Assembly: GCA_947044365.1 (NCBI GenBank)
Contig: OX345639.1
Span: 6,195,718-6,259,717, forward strand
From: Petrosia ficiformis
Taxonomy: Eukaryota > Porifera > Demospongiae > Haplosclerida > Petrosiidae
Reading direction: 5' to 3'
DNA length: 64,000 bases
Shown: piece after piece, positions 1 through 12,440 of the stretch
Position numbering within the stretch: the stretch's first letter is position 1
Layout of the letters: each line of letters starts with the position of its first letter
Notes under the pieces: generated by a model
Database searches by the model: none
What the model was told of the DNA's origin: nothing
What the model saw: only the letters and a program-made list of their open reading frames with translations
Translations under genes and position numbers: made by a program

Positions 1-906
1 GTAACCGATTTGGCGATTGATCTGGTAACCGATTTAGTAACCGATTTGGCGATCGATCTGGTAACCGATTTAGTAACTGATTTGGCGATCAATCTGGTAA
101 CCCATTTAGTAACCGATTTGGTAACCAATTTAGTAACCGATTTAGTAACCAATTTGGTGATCGATCTGGTAACCGATTTAGTAACCGATTTGGTGATCGA
201 TCTGGTAACCGATTTGGTGATCGATCTGGTAACCGATTTAGTAACCGATTTGGCGATCGATCTGGTAACCGATTTAGTAACTGATTTGGCGATCAATCTG
301 GTAACCCATTTAGTAACCGATTTGGTAACCGATTTAGTAACTGATTTAGTAACCGATTTGGTGATCGATCTGGTAAATGATTTAGTAACTGATTTGGTGA
401 TCGATCTGGTAACCAATTTGGTGATCGATCTGGTAACCGATTTAGTAACCGATTTGGCGATCGATCTGGTAACCGGTTTAGTAACCGTTCTGGTAACCGA
501 TTTAGTAACTGATTTTGCGATCGATCTGGTAACCGATTTAGTAACTGATTTGGTGATCAATCTGGTAACCCATTTAGTAACCGATTTGGCGATCGATCTG
601 GTAACCGGTTTAGTAACCGTTCTGGTAACCGATTTAGTAACTGATTTTGCGATCGATCTGGTAACCGATTTAGTAACTGATTTGGCGATCAATCTGGTAA
701 CCCATTTAGTAACCGATTTGGCGATCGATCTGGTAACCGATTTAGTAACCGATTTGGCGATCGATGTGGTAACCGATTTAGTAACCAATTTAGTAACCGT
801 TCTGGTAACCAATTTAGTAACCGATTTGGTGATCGATCTGGTAACCCATTTAGTAACCGATTTGGTAACCGATTTAGTAACCGATTTAGTAACCAGCGTG
901 TTGTAA
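1..906 (+). repeat. 12-bp tandem array with continuous open frame (tetrapeptide repeats)
   Basis: About 75 head-to-tail 12-bp units of the gtaaccgattta type alternate with a gcgatcgatctg variant. Read from base 1 the plus strand stays open to a TAA at 904-906 and gives (V/A)-(T/I)-(D/N/H/G)-L tetrapeptides. The frame is open at the left edge, so an upstream start would lie outside the window. All length changes are multiples of 12, so no frameshift has accumulated. The internal ATC-GAT blocks are self-complementary. It may be the 3' end of a repeat-protein gene or a minisatellite that is open by chance; the unit is a multiple of three, so a short repeat without a stop stays open trivially. 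No signal peptide or known domain is visible. I favour a minisatellite. Confidence 0.85.
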
Positions 907-2498
907 TAACAAACGGGATTGCTTCTAAGAGAAGATAGTAAAGATGATAAGTAGATAACTAACTATATACCTACAATTATACTACATGTGTACTTCAGTT
1001 ATGATGTTGCTAGTTTGCAAAAGTCTGATGTAACTGAATCTGAATCAGATGATTGCCAATAACAGTAGTGGTTGGCAGGACTGCAGTGAAGTCTGGTTTC
1101 TTCTCACACTCAGTCTGGTCATAGATATTATATCTATGGTCTGGTTGTGAATCTGATGCTTGTGTTTCGTCAAACATTTAGTATAATAAATCACGATCGC
1201 TAGCACTAAGTTATTAGTAAGTTTGCATACCTTTCCTAGCTGTCCCGATATGACATCAGGATACTTAGCACCCGAAAGAGAAAGTTATAATAAGAATATA
1301 ATAAGAATGTATAGTCTGAACCTGTGAGAAAGCAATCATAGGGATGGCCCAGTGGGCCATAAAAATACAGTAAACACATGTAACAAAACAGTATAGGTTT
1401 AAACACAAACTATACCTTCTAGCAGATGAGAGTAAGATACGAATTAACATTCCTAGAAAATCACCGTAATAATATGCCATTGCATGTATAGGAATTTCAG
1501 TAATGGATATTGCTGTAGCATAGAGATAGGCCTTGTTTTCTTCTCTCTAACTCAACTATAACTGAAGGTTTCCAAAATGATATATCATGCATTGTAAAAT
1601 AATTTGAGGAAATTGTTTTAGAAAATATAAAGGATCCAATGATAAATCTATTTCAATGGTAAATTGGGAAGATCATTTCTGCACTCTACACTACACTGTG
1701 CCTTGCAGCATGAGTACTTTGATGTGTCTATTTGTCAAGATGAGGTAATGTAACATTCGTTGTTTTAACCGAATAATGGTTACTTCAGTTGCTCAATAAA
1801 TGATCATCAACAAAGAATCTTGCATGCATTACTTGTATACCAAAACATAAAGTAATTTATTTCTTGTAAAGCATTGGAATAGCTTTCACCATTATACATT
1901 ATAATTATAATTACATGTATCTCTCTGGGAAGCAATCTCCATGCAGTAACCAGATAATTTATATGAACACCAGTGGAACATGCAAAAGACTTCACATTTT
2001 CACCAACAGCAAACTTCCACAAAGTAATAAGTATTATGTTCCAAATATTAAAACGATTGATAAATGGTATCCATGATAACAAAAGCTCACCTTATAATGT
2101 TAAAAATTATAATTGTACTATAGTTCCTACAGGGTTAGATCTGTTGTATATATATACTAAATACATGTAATGATAATAATAATAATCATTATTATCATAA
2201 TTGATTAGAAAACTCTCACCTGAAGGTCAGCCTGCAAAATAAATTGTACTTAATTAAATTTGCTGCGAGGGGATCTTTCTTTGGTGGTATGCGAGCCTCA
2301 GAAGATGTACTTTCATTCATTGCAGACCGTGTGTCTAATCAATGGTTCATGATGCATGTGGTATCTACTATCTAGCTATGGTGCTGGTATAATCACACTT
2401 TTTGCGATTGGGTGCGAGCGCACGATCGCCTGCGAGCGCGATGGATCGTAGAAGGTTGGGTCTGGATCGTGCGCTTATCGAGCGACGATCACATTTAG
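907..2498. other. Intergenic region between the 12-bp array and ATG14
   Basis: No convincing exon on either strand. A short dispersed-repeat piece at about 1325-1370 (agcaatcatagggatggccc and a matching gggccat) recurs at about 21405-21450 and 56880-56930. A CpG-containing stretch at about 2400-2480 (several gcgagcgc and cgatcg words), just upstream of the ATG14 start, contrasts with the AT-rich surroundings and is the likely promoter or 5'UTR zone of ATG14. Confidence 0.5.
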
Positions 2499-5400
2499 AT
2501 GAACCACGCCTCAAGTGCAACTCCACCCAGTTCATCCAGCTCTAGAGCTAGAGCTAGAGACAGACTTCAAATAGTAATGATGTCTCAGTTGTGTGATGAG
2601 TGTAGTATGAAGCACCTGGACAAACAGAAGGCAAAGTGATTGGTTTGAATATTGTAACTATACTAAGCCTGTTTGGTTGGGGAGGGGGAGGGGGAGGATG
2701 CTGGGGATTGGTCAACAGTTCCTCTTTGATATGTTCTTATTTTTTTAGGTTGAGTCTTATGTTACAACAACATCAGGAAGTGTCTACAAAAGTATGCTTC
2801 AGTATGTAAAATGAGAGTAAATTTGTGTGTATGGATCCTATTAACAGTCTCGCGTAGCCAGACCCAACCTACTACGAAGGAAGGGTCTGGTCAACCCACT
2901 GTACTAGCGTTCGTCAAGAGCTTCTTAGAAGTTTAGTGAGTGTCAAACCACACACCCGCTAATGATAATTATATTCATAATCGGACGCGTGGATACTGCA
3001 TGGACATTATTATAATGAATATCATTAGCAGTTTGGCACCCACTAAATTCACCAAAAATCTGGTGAAACTCTTGACGAACGCTAGTACAGTGGGTTGACC
3101 AGACCCTTCCTTCATAGTAGGTTGGGTCTGGCTACGCGAGACTATTCTATTAGTACGAACTCCATTTACTGCTTCACAAGTACAACGGGTCAAGTTTTTG
3201 ACGTTTTGATATTAAAAAGAATTATAAAGAAATTATAAAGAAATTATAAAGAAAAAATAAAATTTACGTCAGCTTTTGTCACTTCTAAGCGGAAGGCGTG
3301 TTTCTGACTAGAATGGACGTTTCATGAGAATATTGGATGAGTACAAAACGGAATATGCCTTTATTTTCTCCAACTGTAACCCATGCAGGATGATGATTAA
3401 TTTTTTTGCTCCTTGTTAGTACGATATGATTTATATTTTTAGCTCATTTCCATGTGAAGTACTTTATTTCGGGTGTCAGGTACTGTGACTATCTACTTGT
3501 GAAGCAGTAAATCAGGTTATTGGGGCCTAAAGAATTGGAAACCAAATCTTAATTAATTTTGCATTATTAATTAACTCCATTCATTCGAATGTCAATAATA
3601 GTTACCTTGGCAGTTGTAACTTATCTTCTTTTATTTTTAACTTTATTAACAAAGACATCGACTACAAATTTACACTGTACTGCATTTCTGCATTCTTGGT
3701 GTTTTTACCAGTAAATCAATTCATGTACTAACCAATATACCATTTGTAATAGGGATGTAAATTTTCAAACAAATCAATGTATATCATTCCCCCATCCAAA
3801 ACTCAAGGATTGGTTTTCGTACCACATACAGTACACAGTGACTTCCATACATGTGAACAGGGAGGAAGTGTTGGACAGAACGTATGGGATTGCCCTTTAT
3901 TTTTGTAATAACAGTCGTAGTATGATAATTATAATTATTATTATAGATGGCAAAACTGTTTCTGTTGCGTCACAAAATGGAATTACTAAATTTAGCATTG
4001 GAAGAATTAAAAGCACGATTGGAACAAGGTAATAGTAATTATGTTCTATTATACTCACACATAATATACAAGTAACAGATTCCTGCTGCACAAAAGTTAG
4101 TCGTTTGTAATGACAACATCAAATGATCTACAAATATTTTCTTACTGTTCTTACATGGTGGTGTTCACAAAGTCATGAGATACCAAATTTTATTAAACAG
4201 TTGGAAATTAAATTAAAATCACTAGGTCATGAAGAGAAGTACTGGTATTTAAATATACCATCATTTCAATGACTTGAAATTACAAGACAGACCATTGTAT
4301 GCTAAGGTATAATTAGCCACTTTACCAATTCAATGACTTGTAGGATGGACCACTGGACTATGGTGTGTCATACACTAGGTTATAAAGAGAAGTATTTAAA
4401 TATGACATCATTTCAATGACTTGAAATTATACAACAGACCGCTGTATGCTAAGGTATAATCAGCCACTTCACCAATTCAATGACTTGTAGGATGGACCAC
4501 TGGACTATGGTGTGTCATACACTAGGTTATAAAGAGAAGTATTTAAATATGACGTGACTTGTAATTATAAGATGAACCACTGGACTATACACTAAGTTAC
4601 AAAGATATAAAATCAGTCACTTCACCATTTCAATGACTTGTAATAATTATAAGATGGACCAAAATAAGTTTCAATTCTCACCAAACATTAACAGTTATAT
4701 ATTCAATTTTCTGAAGGTAAGAATGAGTTGTTAGTGCTGACAAGAACCAATGAAAAGAGGGAAGAGAGATTGAAAAGAGCTAAAAGGAGAGATCTAGGAG
4801 AGAAATTGGAACAGGCACAGGTTAAACATTTATAAATATTAAACTTATTATATATAATTATTATAAAGTGTGACTGTATATAAAGTCAGTGTTCTCTCCT
4901 GGATGTTTTAGAAGGGCATGATACCCTTTGTACCCTTCTATGTGCCCTTTGTACCCTTCTGTGTGACCTTTGTACCCTTCTACATGTATGTGCCCTTTGT
5001 ACCCTTCTGTGTGCCCTGTGTGCCCTTTGTACCCTTCTACATGTATGTGCCCTTTGTACCCTTCTATGTGCCCTTTGTACCCTTCTGTGTGCCCTTTGTA
5101 CCCTTCTATGTGCCCTTTCTACCCTTCTGTGCGCCCTTTGTTATTGACTGAAATTTATGATGTACCTTTCTACTACTATGAGAGTCAAAGAAGACTTTTA
5201 GCTGACATGTAATCTTTTTGCAAATGAAAAGAGATGTATATATTATATACATGTATATTTTTATGGGAGCTTGATATCTAGTATATGCCCTTCACTTCTG
5301 GAGAGAACACTGTTGTCTTGTAATCTTTTTAATGTATGTATGTAATGTATGTATGATTTCTTGTATTTAGGATATATATATGTAAGTATAGATCATTATG

Positions 5401-8400
5401 TACGATTTTGTATATTTTATATAAGCATGAATGCATGAAGAGAAGAGCATTACTTCAAACTGAAGAACTTCAACTGATGAAAACCAGGAGACAATTCATT
5501 AATAAAATGATGGAGAATATATTTTACATACGATTTGAGCCAAGATCAGATAATGATCCAATAGTAACAGACTTAAAATCAGGTATATATTACTGACATA
5601 ATTTATTCTTTAATTTCAATTTCAATCTGTTTGAACCCTCAGTTTCTTTGTTGTGTATGCTTTTTATGAATATTCTGGTTAAAAGATGAACTTAAAGATT
5701 GTTTGTATGTTTCAATTGATGTAGTCACTAGCACTAACACTATAGTACTATTTACAACATATCAGAGAGTACAGTAGCAAAACTTGATGTGGGATTTTAG
5801 GGATTTGCACTTTGAATCCCTAAAATCCCATACCAAGTGCTCAAATCAAATTTCGTTGACAGAAATGGATTCTCCAACTCAAAAAGTGCTAAAAGACTAT
5901 CAGCTCTTAACAAAGAGATTTGAAATTACAAAATAGAGAGTTTTTTTCCTTAAATATCTAAATATCTAAATATCTACAAAATTAATGTTCTTTGTGAATA
6001 GAAACATGAATTGATCGCAGAGAGTATCTCAATTGTCATTTTTTTCCATTCATTCTTCCAAAGGTTCATCATCAGATGTGTTCACAGATTTTGAAGTTAT
6101 CGATGAAGAATTTGTAGACAAACATTGTGTATCTGATAATAAGCCTAGAGCAATTACTCAGGGGATTCATTTAGATCATATTGGCTATGGATCTATGCCT
6201 ACAGATTGTAATATTATAGACTATATACATTTTGGTAAGTTAAGTAAGTATATGAAGGTAGAGTAGGATATTAATTTTTCCACTCAGACAAGAAAAAAAA
6301 TGTTGGAATTGTTGAAGATGAATCAGGTATAAAATGTGAATATGAAGTTAATATCTATAGGATTAAACTAGTGATGTACCGATGAGTGATTTTACCAATA
6401 TTCCACAATAACCTATTAATTACTTTATATATGTACCGATAACCAATACTGATCTGATATTATATCTACCTTCTGGTTTCTGATTCAAAAATGAGCATAT
6501 TTCTGAATAATTATGAGCATCATAAAAGCAATTAATGATGTTATAATCACAAGAAATGACATTATTAGTACACTTATTACAACATCAGTTACATCCTTCA
6601 GAAAGAACTAATACCGTTACTAGAAATAACGGCTGATAACGACTGATACCAATCCAATCATTGGTGAATCACTAATTTAAACATTCTATTTATCAGAATG
6701 GTACTTTTAATTATTCGTTTCATAACGTTTTGTCTTTACCAAGTCTTGATATTTCTCAGAAAGTAATGGAATGCACATGCACTGTGATTTAATAATTTCC
6801 TCATATAGAGTTGATTGATCCATTGTCTGATTTGTCCAGAGCAATTCCTGCAGCTCTCTCTCTCGTTATTCATTGTACTGTAATACTCTCAAATGTTCTG
6901 AATCAACCGTTACCTCATCCATTAATATTACCTGTTGCACTATGGTATGTGTTATAAGAATATTGATTGCTACTAAAGAGTCATTTTAATATATCAGGGG
7001 TTCATAGAGAACTGTGGAGTGGTGGGGTATTATAAAACTGTTAAGACATGACTCTGTAGTTATAAAATACATACATACAATCATTTATACTTTTATATTG
7101 TGAGTACAGGGGAACCTTCCATTACAAATGTTGAGCCTCCTAGACAATAGAACATCGAACTTTTCATGATGGCTGTGTTTTAACTTACAAGTACATTTGC
7201 ATTGCTTTGAAATTGTCCAAAACTCTATCTCAAAGTAGAAAATTTTCTATTCCCCTAACTTGATGAAGCACAAGTTAGCATACCCATCCCATCCTTTTTG
7301 AAACCCTGACATTCGTACGCACATAGATACATATACTGTTTTACACATGTACATAATTATGTACTATGTACATAATTATCATGTACGCATAAATTTATAC
7401 AAGTGTAGATTTCATTTCAAACATAAATTTGTTGTTGTGAGAGCTTCTTGAATCTAGCAACCAAAATCATTTGCTACTAATAGAATGTTAAAGGATAAAG
7501 TAACTATACAATTATATATATGTTTATATTTCAGTGAATATGGTAGAGCTGACAAACATTCTCATAGTGTAATGCGTTTTATGGCAAAACTGGATGACAA
7601 TATAATGTTCTTATGTTTCACACAGGTAAGTTGTGAAATCATGTTTAGAATAAGTTTTTTTATCAACCATTAATGTTTCTTGTTGATATCCTTCCCATTT
7701 ATTCATCTGTCCAAGCATTTGAGAGCATGTATTAATCCTATGTCATTAAACTGTACACTCTAATGACTGTATTGCAGTTATACAGTCTTCACATCCTAAT
7801 TTTGAGGTCATTATGAAATAATTTGTTCTTTCTGTTCTATAGAATGTTGATCAAAGTATGCTTGTAGTGGGACACACACTTAATAATCTACTAAGATTAG
7901 TTCAACACACGGAACTTGGAAGGTAAGCTGATTTTATAAATGGTAAATAAATTGTTCTCCCAATTCATTACAATTACAGTTTAAATCCCTACTATGGGAA
8001 TATGCCTGCGTGGCATGTGTTATAGAATTTATGTCATTGAAAACTAAGTTTTTTAGCCACTACATTCTCATGTCTCAAAGACTTTTATGCTTATTGTTAT
8101 TGTTTTTCAATATTTCTGAGAAATTAGACAGGATAACTATTAAGGGTGGAGGAGTGCATCAGTGGTACATGTTGTTTGGTCATCAATGTTCAGTCAGTGT
8201 TGTAAAACTGTTTTTCAGCATAAACTTTAAAAGTAAAGGGTAGGGGGGTATCACAGTACCACACTTTGTGGTTTCATTTGGTATTTACCCCCCCCCCCCC
8301 CCCCCCCCCCTTGGAATCTGTTTGCCAATATGCACACTACGATAACCCTGTATGTCGCCCCCTCTTAGTCTTTCAAATTCATGTTTCACCACCCCCCTTC

Positions 8401-8945
8401 GATGAATTTTCTAAATGAAACCCTGATAACTATAACTTATTGACAACGCTATTAATAATCACATGAAAGTATTATTTCAAATTGTTCTCAGGACTGGTCC
8501 ATTTGTCTGTTATCCTGAACTATTGCGCTATCCAAATACAAAGTTGAAAAAAACTCATTTACCATCTACTGATCAACATTTTGATTGGGACAGTGAGCCA
8601 CCATTACTTCATTCAGCCCAAAGTCCTCACGAAACAAAACAAATCTACATGGAAGAATCTTCGGAAAGTGAGAAGGAAGAGGAGGAGGAGGAGAGCGATT
8701 CTGAAGCCGAGATTACTAGAATTGGTGATGGATGGGAGGAAGTACAAGACCTAATGGTACCCGCTCCATTTTTATTTGGACCAAAAACTGTTGGAGAGAG
8801 ACTGGAGTATGGTACTTCATATTCAGAATATAATACTCAGGGATTATTAAATGCTCAACAAGATACTACTTCATCTGTACAAGTGACTAGTGGACTAATG
8901 GATACTATCAGTAGTTTACTAGGTTCGGGATGGTCAAAAAAATAA
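2499..8945 (+). CDS. ATG14: ATG14/Barkor-like autophagy factor, 11 exons, 497 aa
   Basis: ATG14 is the Beclin-1 partner that targets the class III PI3-kinase (VPS34) complex I to the ER to start autophagosomes. Exons: 2499-2635, 2749-2791, 3947-4028, 4717-4820, 5426-5582, 6064-6234, 6288-6326, 6809-6944, 7535-7625, 7843-7922, 8492-8945. All introns are GT-AG, phases agree, and the total is 1494 nt. Residues 32-35 form a single CxxC (LCDEC). About 40-165 is charged coiled coil, the Beclin-binding part in the family. Residues 245-355 carry the family core, including KLDDNIMFLCFTQ and LGRTGPF, which match vertebrate ATG14 closely. An acidic Ser/Glu run follows at about 400-417, then GWEEVQ at about 427 and a hydrophobic tail (SGLMDTISSLLGSGW) resembling the curvature-sensing BATS end. 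Length is close to human (about 492). An in-frame TAG lies just before the start ATG. Exons 1-2 are less certain than 3-11. Confidence 0.9.
2846..3143. mobile_element. Foldback/MITE element in ATG14 intron 2
   Basis: A long inverted repeat begins agtctcgcgtagccagaccc and ends with its reverse complement at 3124-3143. The near-perfect part of the arms covers about 75-80 nt each (to the cgttcgtcaagag / ctcttgacgaacg words), with weaker pairing continuing inward. It has no coding capacity. Compact size, long terminal inverted repeats and intronic position fit a non-autonomous DNA element; I see no unambiguous target-site duplication. Confidence 0.75.
4215..4660. repeat. Degenerate tandem repeat of about 147 bp in ATG14 intron 3
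   Basis: The block containing tgtatgctaaggtataat, followed by ccaattcaatgacttgtagg and aaagagaagtatttaaatat, recurs with a spacing of 147 bp (cagacc at 4288 and 4435), followed by a shorter decayed third copy. It is non-coding and intronic. Confidence 0.6.
4913..5140. repeat. Minisatellite in ATG14 intron 4
   Basis: Tandem units of about 21 bp built on ccctttgtacccttctatgtg, some extended by tacatgta. Apparent open frames rich in VPF or CPLYPS are by-products of the repeat: flanking exons 4 (to 4820) and 5 (from 5426) splice in phase across it. Confidence 0.8.
8288..8310. repeat. Poly-C tract in ATG14 intron 10
   Basis: An uninterrupted run of 23 C between exons 10 and 11. Poly-C/poly-G runs are rare in this window (compare 49505-49523). 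It may be length-polymorphic or a sequencing-length uncertainty. Confidence 0.9.
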
Positions 8946-9194
8946 TTTCTTTTATTATAGTATATATATATATATTATATAATTATATATATATATAATA
9001 ATTATTATTAATTATAATAATAATTATTCTCTAATCCGCTCTTGAATAAACTTAACCTCAAATTTTATAAAAGAAAATTCTAGATTTGTGGGTGGTGCTT
9101 CAAAATTTGCCAAAACAATCTGTTATCGAGGAGAATGTCTGGTTAAGTATATACTGTAGGAAGAAGGAAGTCGTTTAATACTCAAAGGCTAAGT

Positions 9195-11046
9195 ATGGAA
9201 ATGGTAAGTATACGTTCCTGATAATTGTAAAGTCTATTATAATAATAATTTTATTGTAAATAATAATATTATAGATACGTAAATCGATAATAATTATTAC
9301 TAATTAAGCAGAGGTGGAGATAACAGTCGGACATCAGACAATTTCTGACCATTTAGCCTGTTTGTCTGAGCAAATCTCACTTTACTCGGACATTTTGTTC
9401 ATAAATATGATAAAAAAGAGTGAAATTTAAAGGAACGCTCTCAGGAATAGTAAACAATTTGTAGCACTTGTCAATACATGTAACTACAATCTTGCCCCCA
9501 CAAATCAATTTTAAAATCTGATTGGTTGATTTATCCTGTGGTTGGAGTAATTAATATAGATAGCTTTGGTCTAAGAGTTGCAGTCGGACCAAAATTTCTA
9601 AGTGTCTGATCAAAAATCATGTTTTGTCCTTGTATTTTCACCTCTGCTTATAATTAACTAATTATGTCATAACTGCTTTGTGATTATTATTTCTAGGCTC
9701 TTTCACGACTTTCAGAGTGGGAGCTAGTCAAAGAAAGAGAGTGTTCAAATGATGTGCTTCGTGATGTTGCGCATAAAGCAACATTCACTCCATGTGAATT
9801 GGGCACTCGTTGTGGTCTACAGACCTGGGAAATGAACAATATTATATATGATCATAGGAGTGATCCAATAATTGAACAAAGATATCAAATTATGATACGC
9901 TGGAAGCAAATTTATGGAGAAGGAGCAACATATGAACGTTTTGTTGCTATGTTATCTCGGTGTATGCCATGCAATAATATGTTTCTTCACCAAGTTCGTA
10001 TTTATGCTCTTGAACATTGTGGAATAGAACAACCAGTTACTGAAGCAGATTGTGGTACTAAAAAGCAATCAACAGACATCACTACTGAAGAGCATTCATG
10101 TATTGGCGCTACTCAGCAAAGTGCATGTATTGGTGGTGTTAGTACTCAAAGTTCATCTGTTGATTGTGGCCAATGTTCAAATTGTGCAACTGGCATTCAA
10201 AATTCGATCGATCAAGATTTGTTAAAATATTCGGCCTCGCTATTAAATGTATCCATTCATCAACAGGAAATATTGATTCATATTGCACAAGAAAAATCGA
10301 AAGAAGTCGGGGTTCTTACTGAAGCTAATGCACAACTGATAGAACAAAATAATAGAATCCAGCTTGGTAAACAAAAAGCTGAACACCTGTACGAGTCTGA
10401 AAAGAAAAGAAGAAGGACTTCAGAAAGTAAAGTCGTTCAACTTTCCCAAGAAAAAGATGAAATATTACTTGAAAATAAGGTTTTACAAGATCAACTGTTA
10501 GCTGCAAACGCCAACATGAGTCATACGAAGCAACAATATCCTTTCTTTGATAACAGTGATAGCACACGGTCATCAAGTAATTCATATACATTCATGAGTC
10601 ATACGAAGCAACAGTATCCTTCCTTAGATAACAGTGATAGTACATGGTCATCGAGTAATTCATATACATTCATAGAAGGAGTTGTGCATTTTAATCAAAC
10701 TATTAATATCAATATTAGTGATTCATTTCCTCCTCCTCCTTCACCTGATGTGAAATCTCCTACAGATCGACATGACTTACAACGTTCAACAGAAGATGAT
10801 GAATATGATCAATATATGGAGTCTATTGGTGAATCGTATGAAGACGTTCCTATATATGACAATGGCTCCAATACTTCTAAAGAGTCAGAATTTGGATCTC
10901 AAACCTCTGATTCATCTGTTGTCAGTGAGCTGACGTTAAATAGCGATATTTCTTTCCTTCACAATGAAGATACCATGTTTGAGATGCCATCCACAAATGA
11001 TCACCATTCCATCCCTATTCGAATTTATAATAGAGATAATAATTGA
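9195..11046 (+). CDS. Death-domain/coiled-coil protein, two exons, 452 aa
   Basis: Exon 1 carries only nine coding bases (9195-9203, ATGGAAATG then gtaagt). Exon 2 is 9697-11046. Residues about 20-115 look like a six-helix death-fold domain: VLRDVAH, ELGTRCGLQTWEM, a YQIMIRWKQ helix, then a Gly/Ala-Thr-Tyr turn and a closing ARFVAML-like helix. Next come a Cys/Ser/Thr-rich linker, a coiled coil at about 211-275 (NAQLIEQNNRIQLGK onward), a 26-residue tandem duplication and an acidic low-complexity tail with a PPPPSP stretch. Death domains self-assemble in apoptosis and innate immune signalling; coiled coils would add oligomerisation. The gene is a tandem paralogue of the one at 11643. No specific orthologue is recognised, so partner and pathway are unknown. 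Confidence 0.78.
10516..10671 (+). repeat. In-frame 78-bp tandem duplication inside the death-domain gene
   Basis: Two adjacent 78-bp copies (10516-10593 and 10594-10671) differ at a few bases and encode two 26-residue blocks beginning MSHTKQQYP and ending SSSNSYTF. The copy junction keeps the reading frame. Confidence 0.9.
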
Positions 11047-11642
11047 AGTGTTGTTGTGGTATATGTACGTATGTATGAATTATACTATATTTAATATTTA
11101 TTTTTTTATATGTGCCCATGGTCAGTGCGTAATCACTTTGTATGTTGTTTGTATTATGTTGTACTTTTGTATTCATACATGATTCTGATTTCTGAATATA
11201 TCATTCTGTGCTTCCGAAATCATTTTTATATCTTTTAATTTAATGATTATAAGACTTAAATTTTTGTGATGCATTTCTTTTTTACATTATGGGATATTGT
11301 ACTAGGAGGGGGGTTTCCCTGGGAAAATCCCTAAACATGCTAGCAGTGGAGCTGAGTTGAGAGTGTAGTAATTTGGGAACGTAATTTGCAGGTGGTAGAC
11401 GGACATTAATGGTAATTTGGTAAATAAATATGATTATAAATGATGGGGTTTGAACTACATCTTTTCTTGTAGTTGTACAAGAAGAATGAACCTATAAACA
11501 ATTCAATCTTTTTGCCCCAAACGCGAAAAGGGATAAAGGATTGGGCATGAGAAGAATTTACTGCATGTCCAGTTTCACTACCTTTTTATGTCTGTAACCC
11601 GTACATGTACAGTACTAAATGTACCTATTCTCTTTTCAATAG
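11047..11642. other. Spacer between the tandem death-domain genes
   Basis: AT-rich 3' flank of the first gene plus the 5' flank or first intron of the second. Candidate minimal start exons for the second gene that would splice in phase 0 are ATGTCT before gtaacc (11588-11593) and a lone ATG before gtaatt (11409-11411); neither is compelling. Confidence 0.4.
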
Positions 11643-12440
11643 GCTGTAATAAAATCAGAATTTAAGCAAGAACTTTGTGCTCATGATTATGCAAATAAGC
11701 AGTGTTCTAACAATGTTTTGCGTGATATTGCACACCGGTCTGGTGTCTATACCCTCCAAGAATTAGGCACACGTCTAGATCTTGAGGATTACGAAATTGC
11801 GAATTATGACCAACCATACGAACCAATATATGAACGTAAGTATCAAATATTACAGAGATGGAAACAGATTTCCGGTAAAAATGCAACTTATGGTAATTTG
11901 CTTGTAGCTCTGTGCAAACTAAAGCCAGATGATAATACATTCCTAGAAGATGTGTATAAATTCATTTTGAAAGAACAGAAAGACATCAATGAATTGGATT
12001 ATAAATATATGGAAAATGATAAGCCACAGTTGATGATCCTGAAAGATTTAAAGGAAGAATTAGATGAAAAAGAAAACAGTCATTTGGAAGACATTTTTGA
12101 ACCTACTTGTGTGTATATGGATACATTACTGGAGTCATGTATTCACAGAACAGAATTGTCAACAGAAATGATAAAGTATGAAAATGTAAAATATAATTGT
12201 TTGTATGAAAGATATAAGCGTTTGATGAGATACAATTCTCAACTCCTTCAAGAGAACTATGAACTGAAGAAAAAAGCAAAGAGGCATATAGAATATGATA
12301 AGAATCGTGTAACTTTAGCTCGACAACAATCCTTAGAATCACAAGGAAGTTTAGGTGATGATCATCGTAATGAAACAACTCCCATTACTCCCTATACCTT
12401 GTCTGACTTAGGAAATTCATCATGCGGGCACATGAACTAG
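11643..12440 (+). CDS. Second death-domain/coiled-coil protein (main exon, start exon unresolved)
   Basis: A single long exon follows a clean acceptor (cttttcaatag) and reads 265 codons to TAG. Like its upstream neighbour it enters in phase 0, reads CSNNVLRDIAHRSG against the neighbour's CSNDVLRDVAHKAT, and continues through the same death-domain landmarks (ELGTRLDLEDYEI, YQILQRWKQ, ATYGNLLVALCKL). Residues about 120-180 are charged and helical, about 190-235 coiled coil, and the tail is Ser/Thr-rich. The 78-bp duplication and Cys-rich linker of the neighbour are missing. No convincing ATG exon of its own was found. It may have a tiny start exon, or be an alternative 3' exon sharing the nine-base start exon at 9195. 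Confidence 0.72.
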   Translation, partial: AVIKSEFKQELCAHDYANKQCSNNVLRDIAHRSGVYTLQELGTRLDLEDYEIANYDQPYEPIYERKYQILQRWKQISGKNATYGNLLVALCKLKPDDNTFLEDVYKFILKEQKDINELDYKYMENDKPQLMILKDLKEELDEKENSHLEDIFEPTCVYMDTLLESCIHRTELSTEMIKYENVKYNCLYERYKRLMRYNSQLLQENYELKKKAKRHIEYDKNRVTLARQQSLESQGSLGDDHRNETTPITPYTLSDLGNSSCGHMN

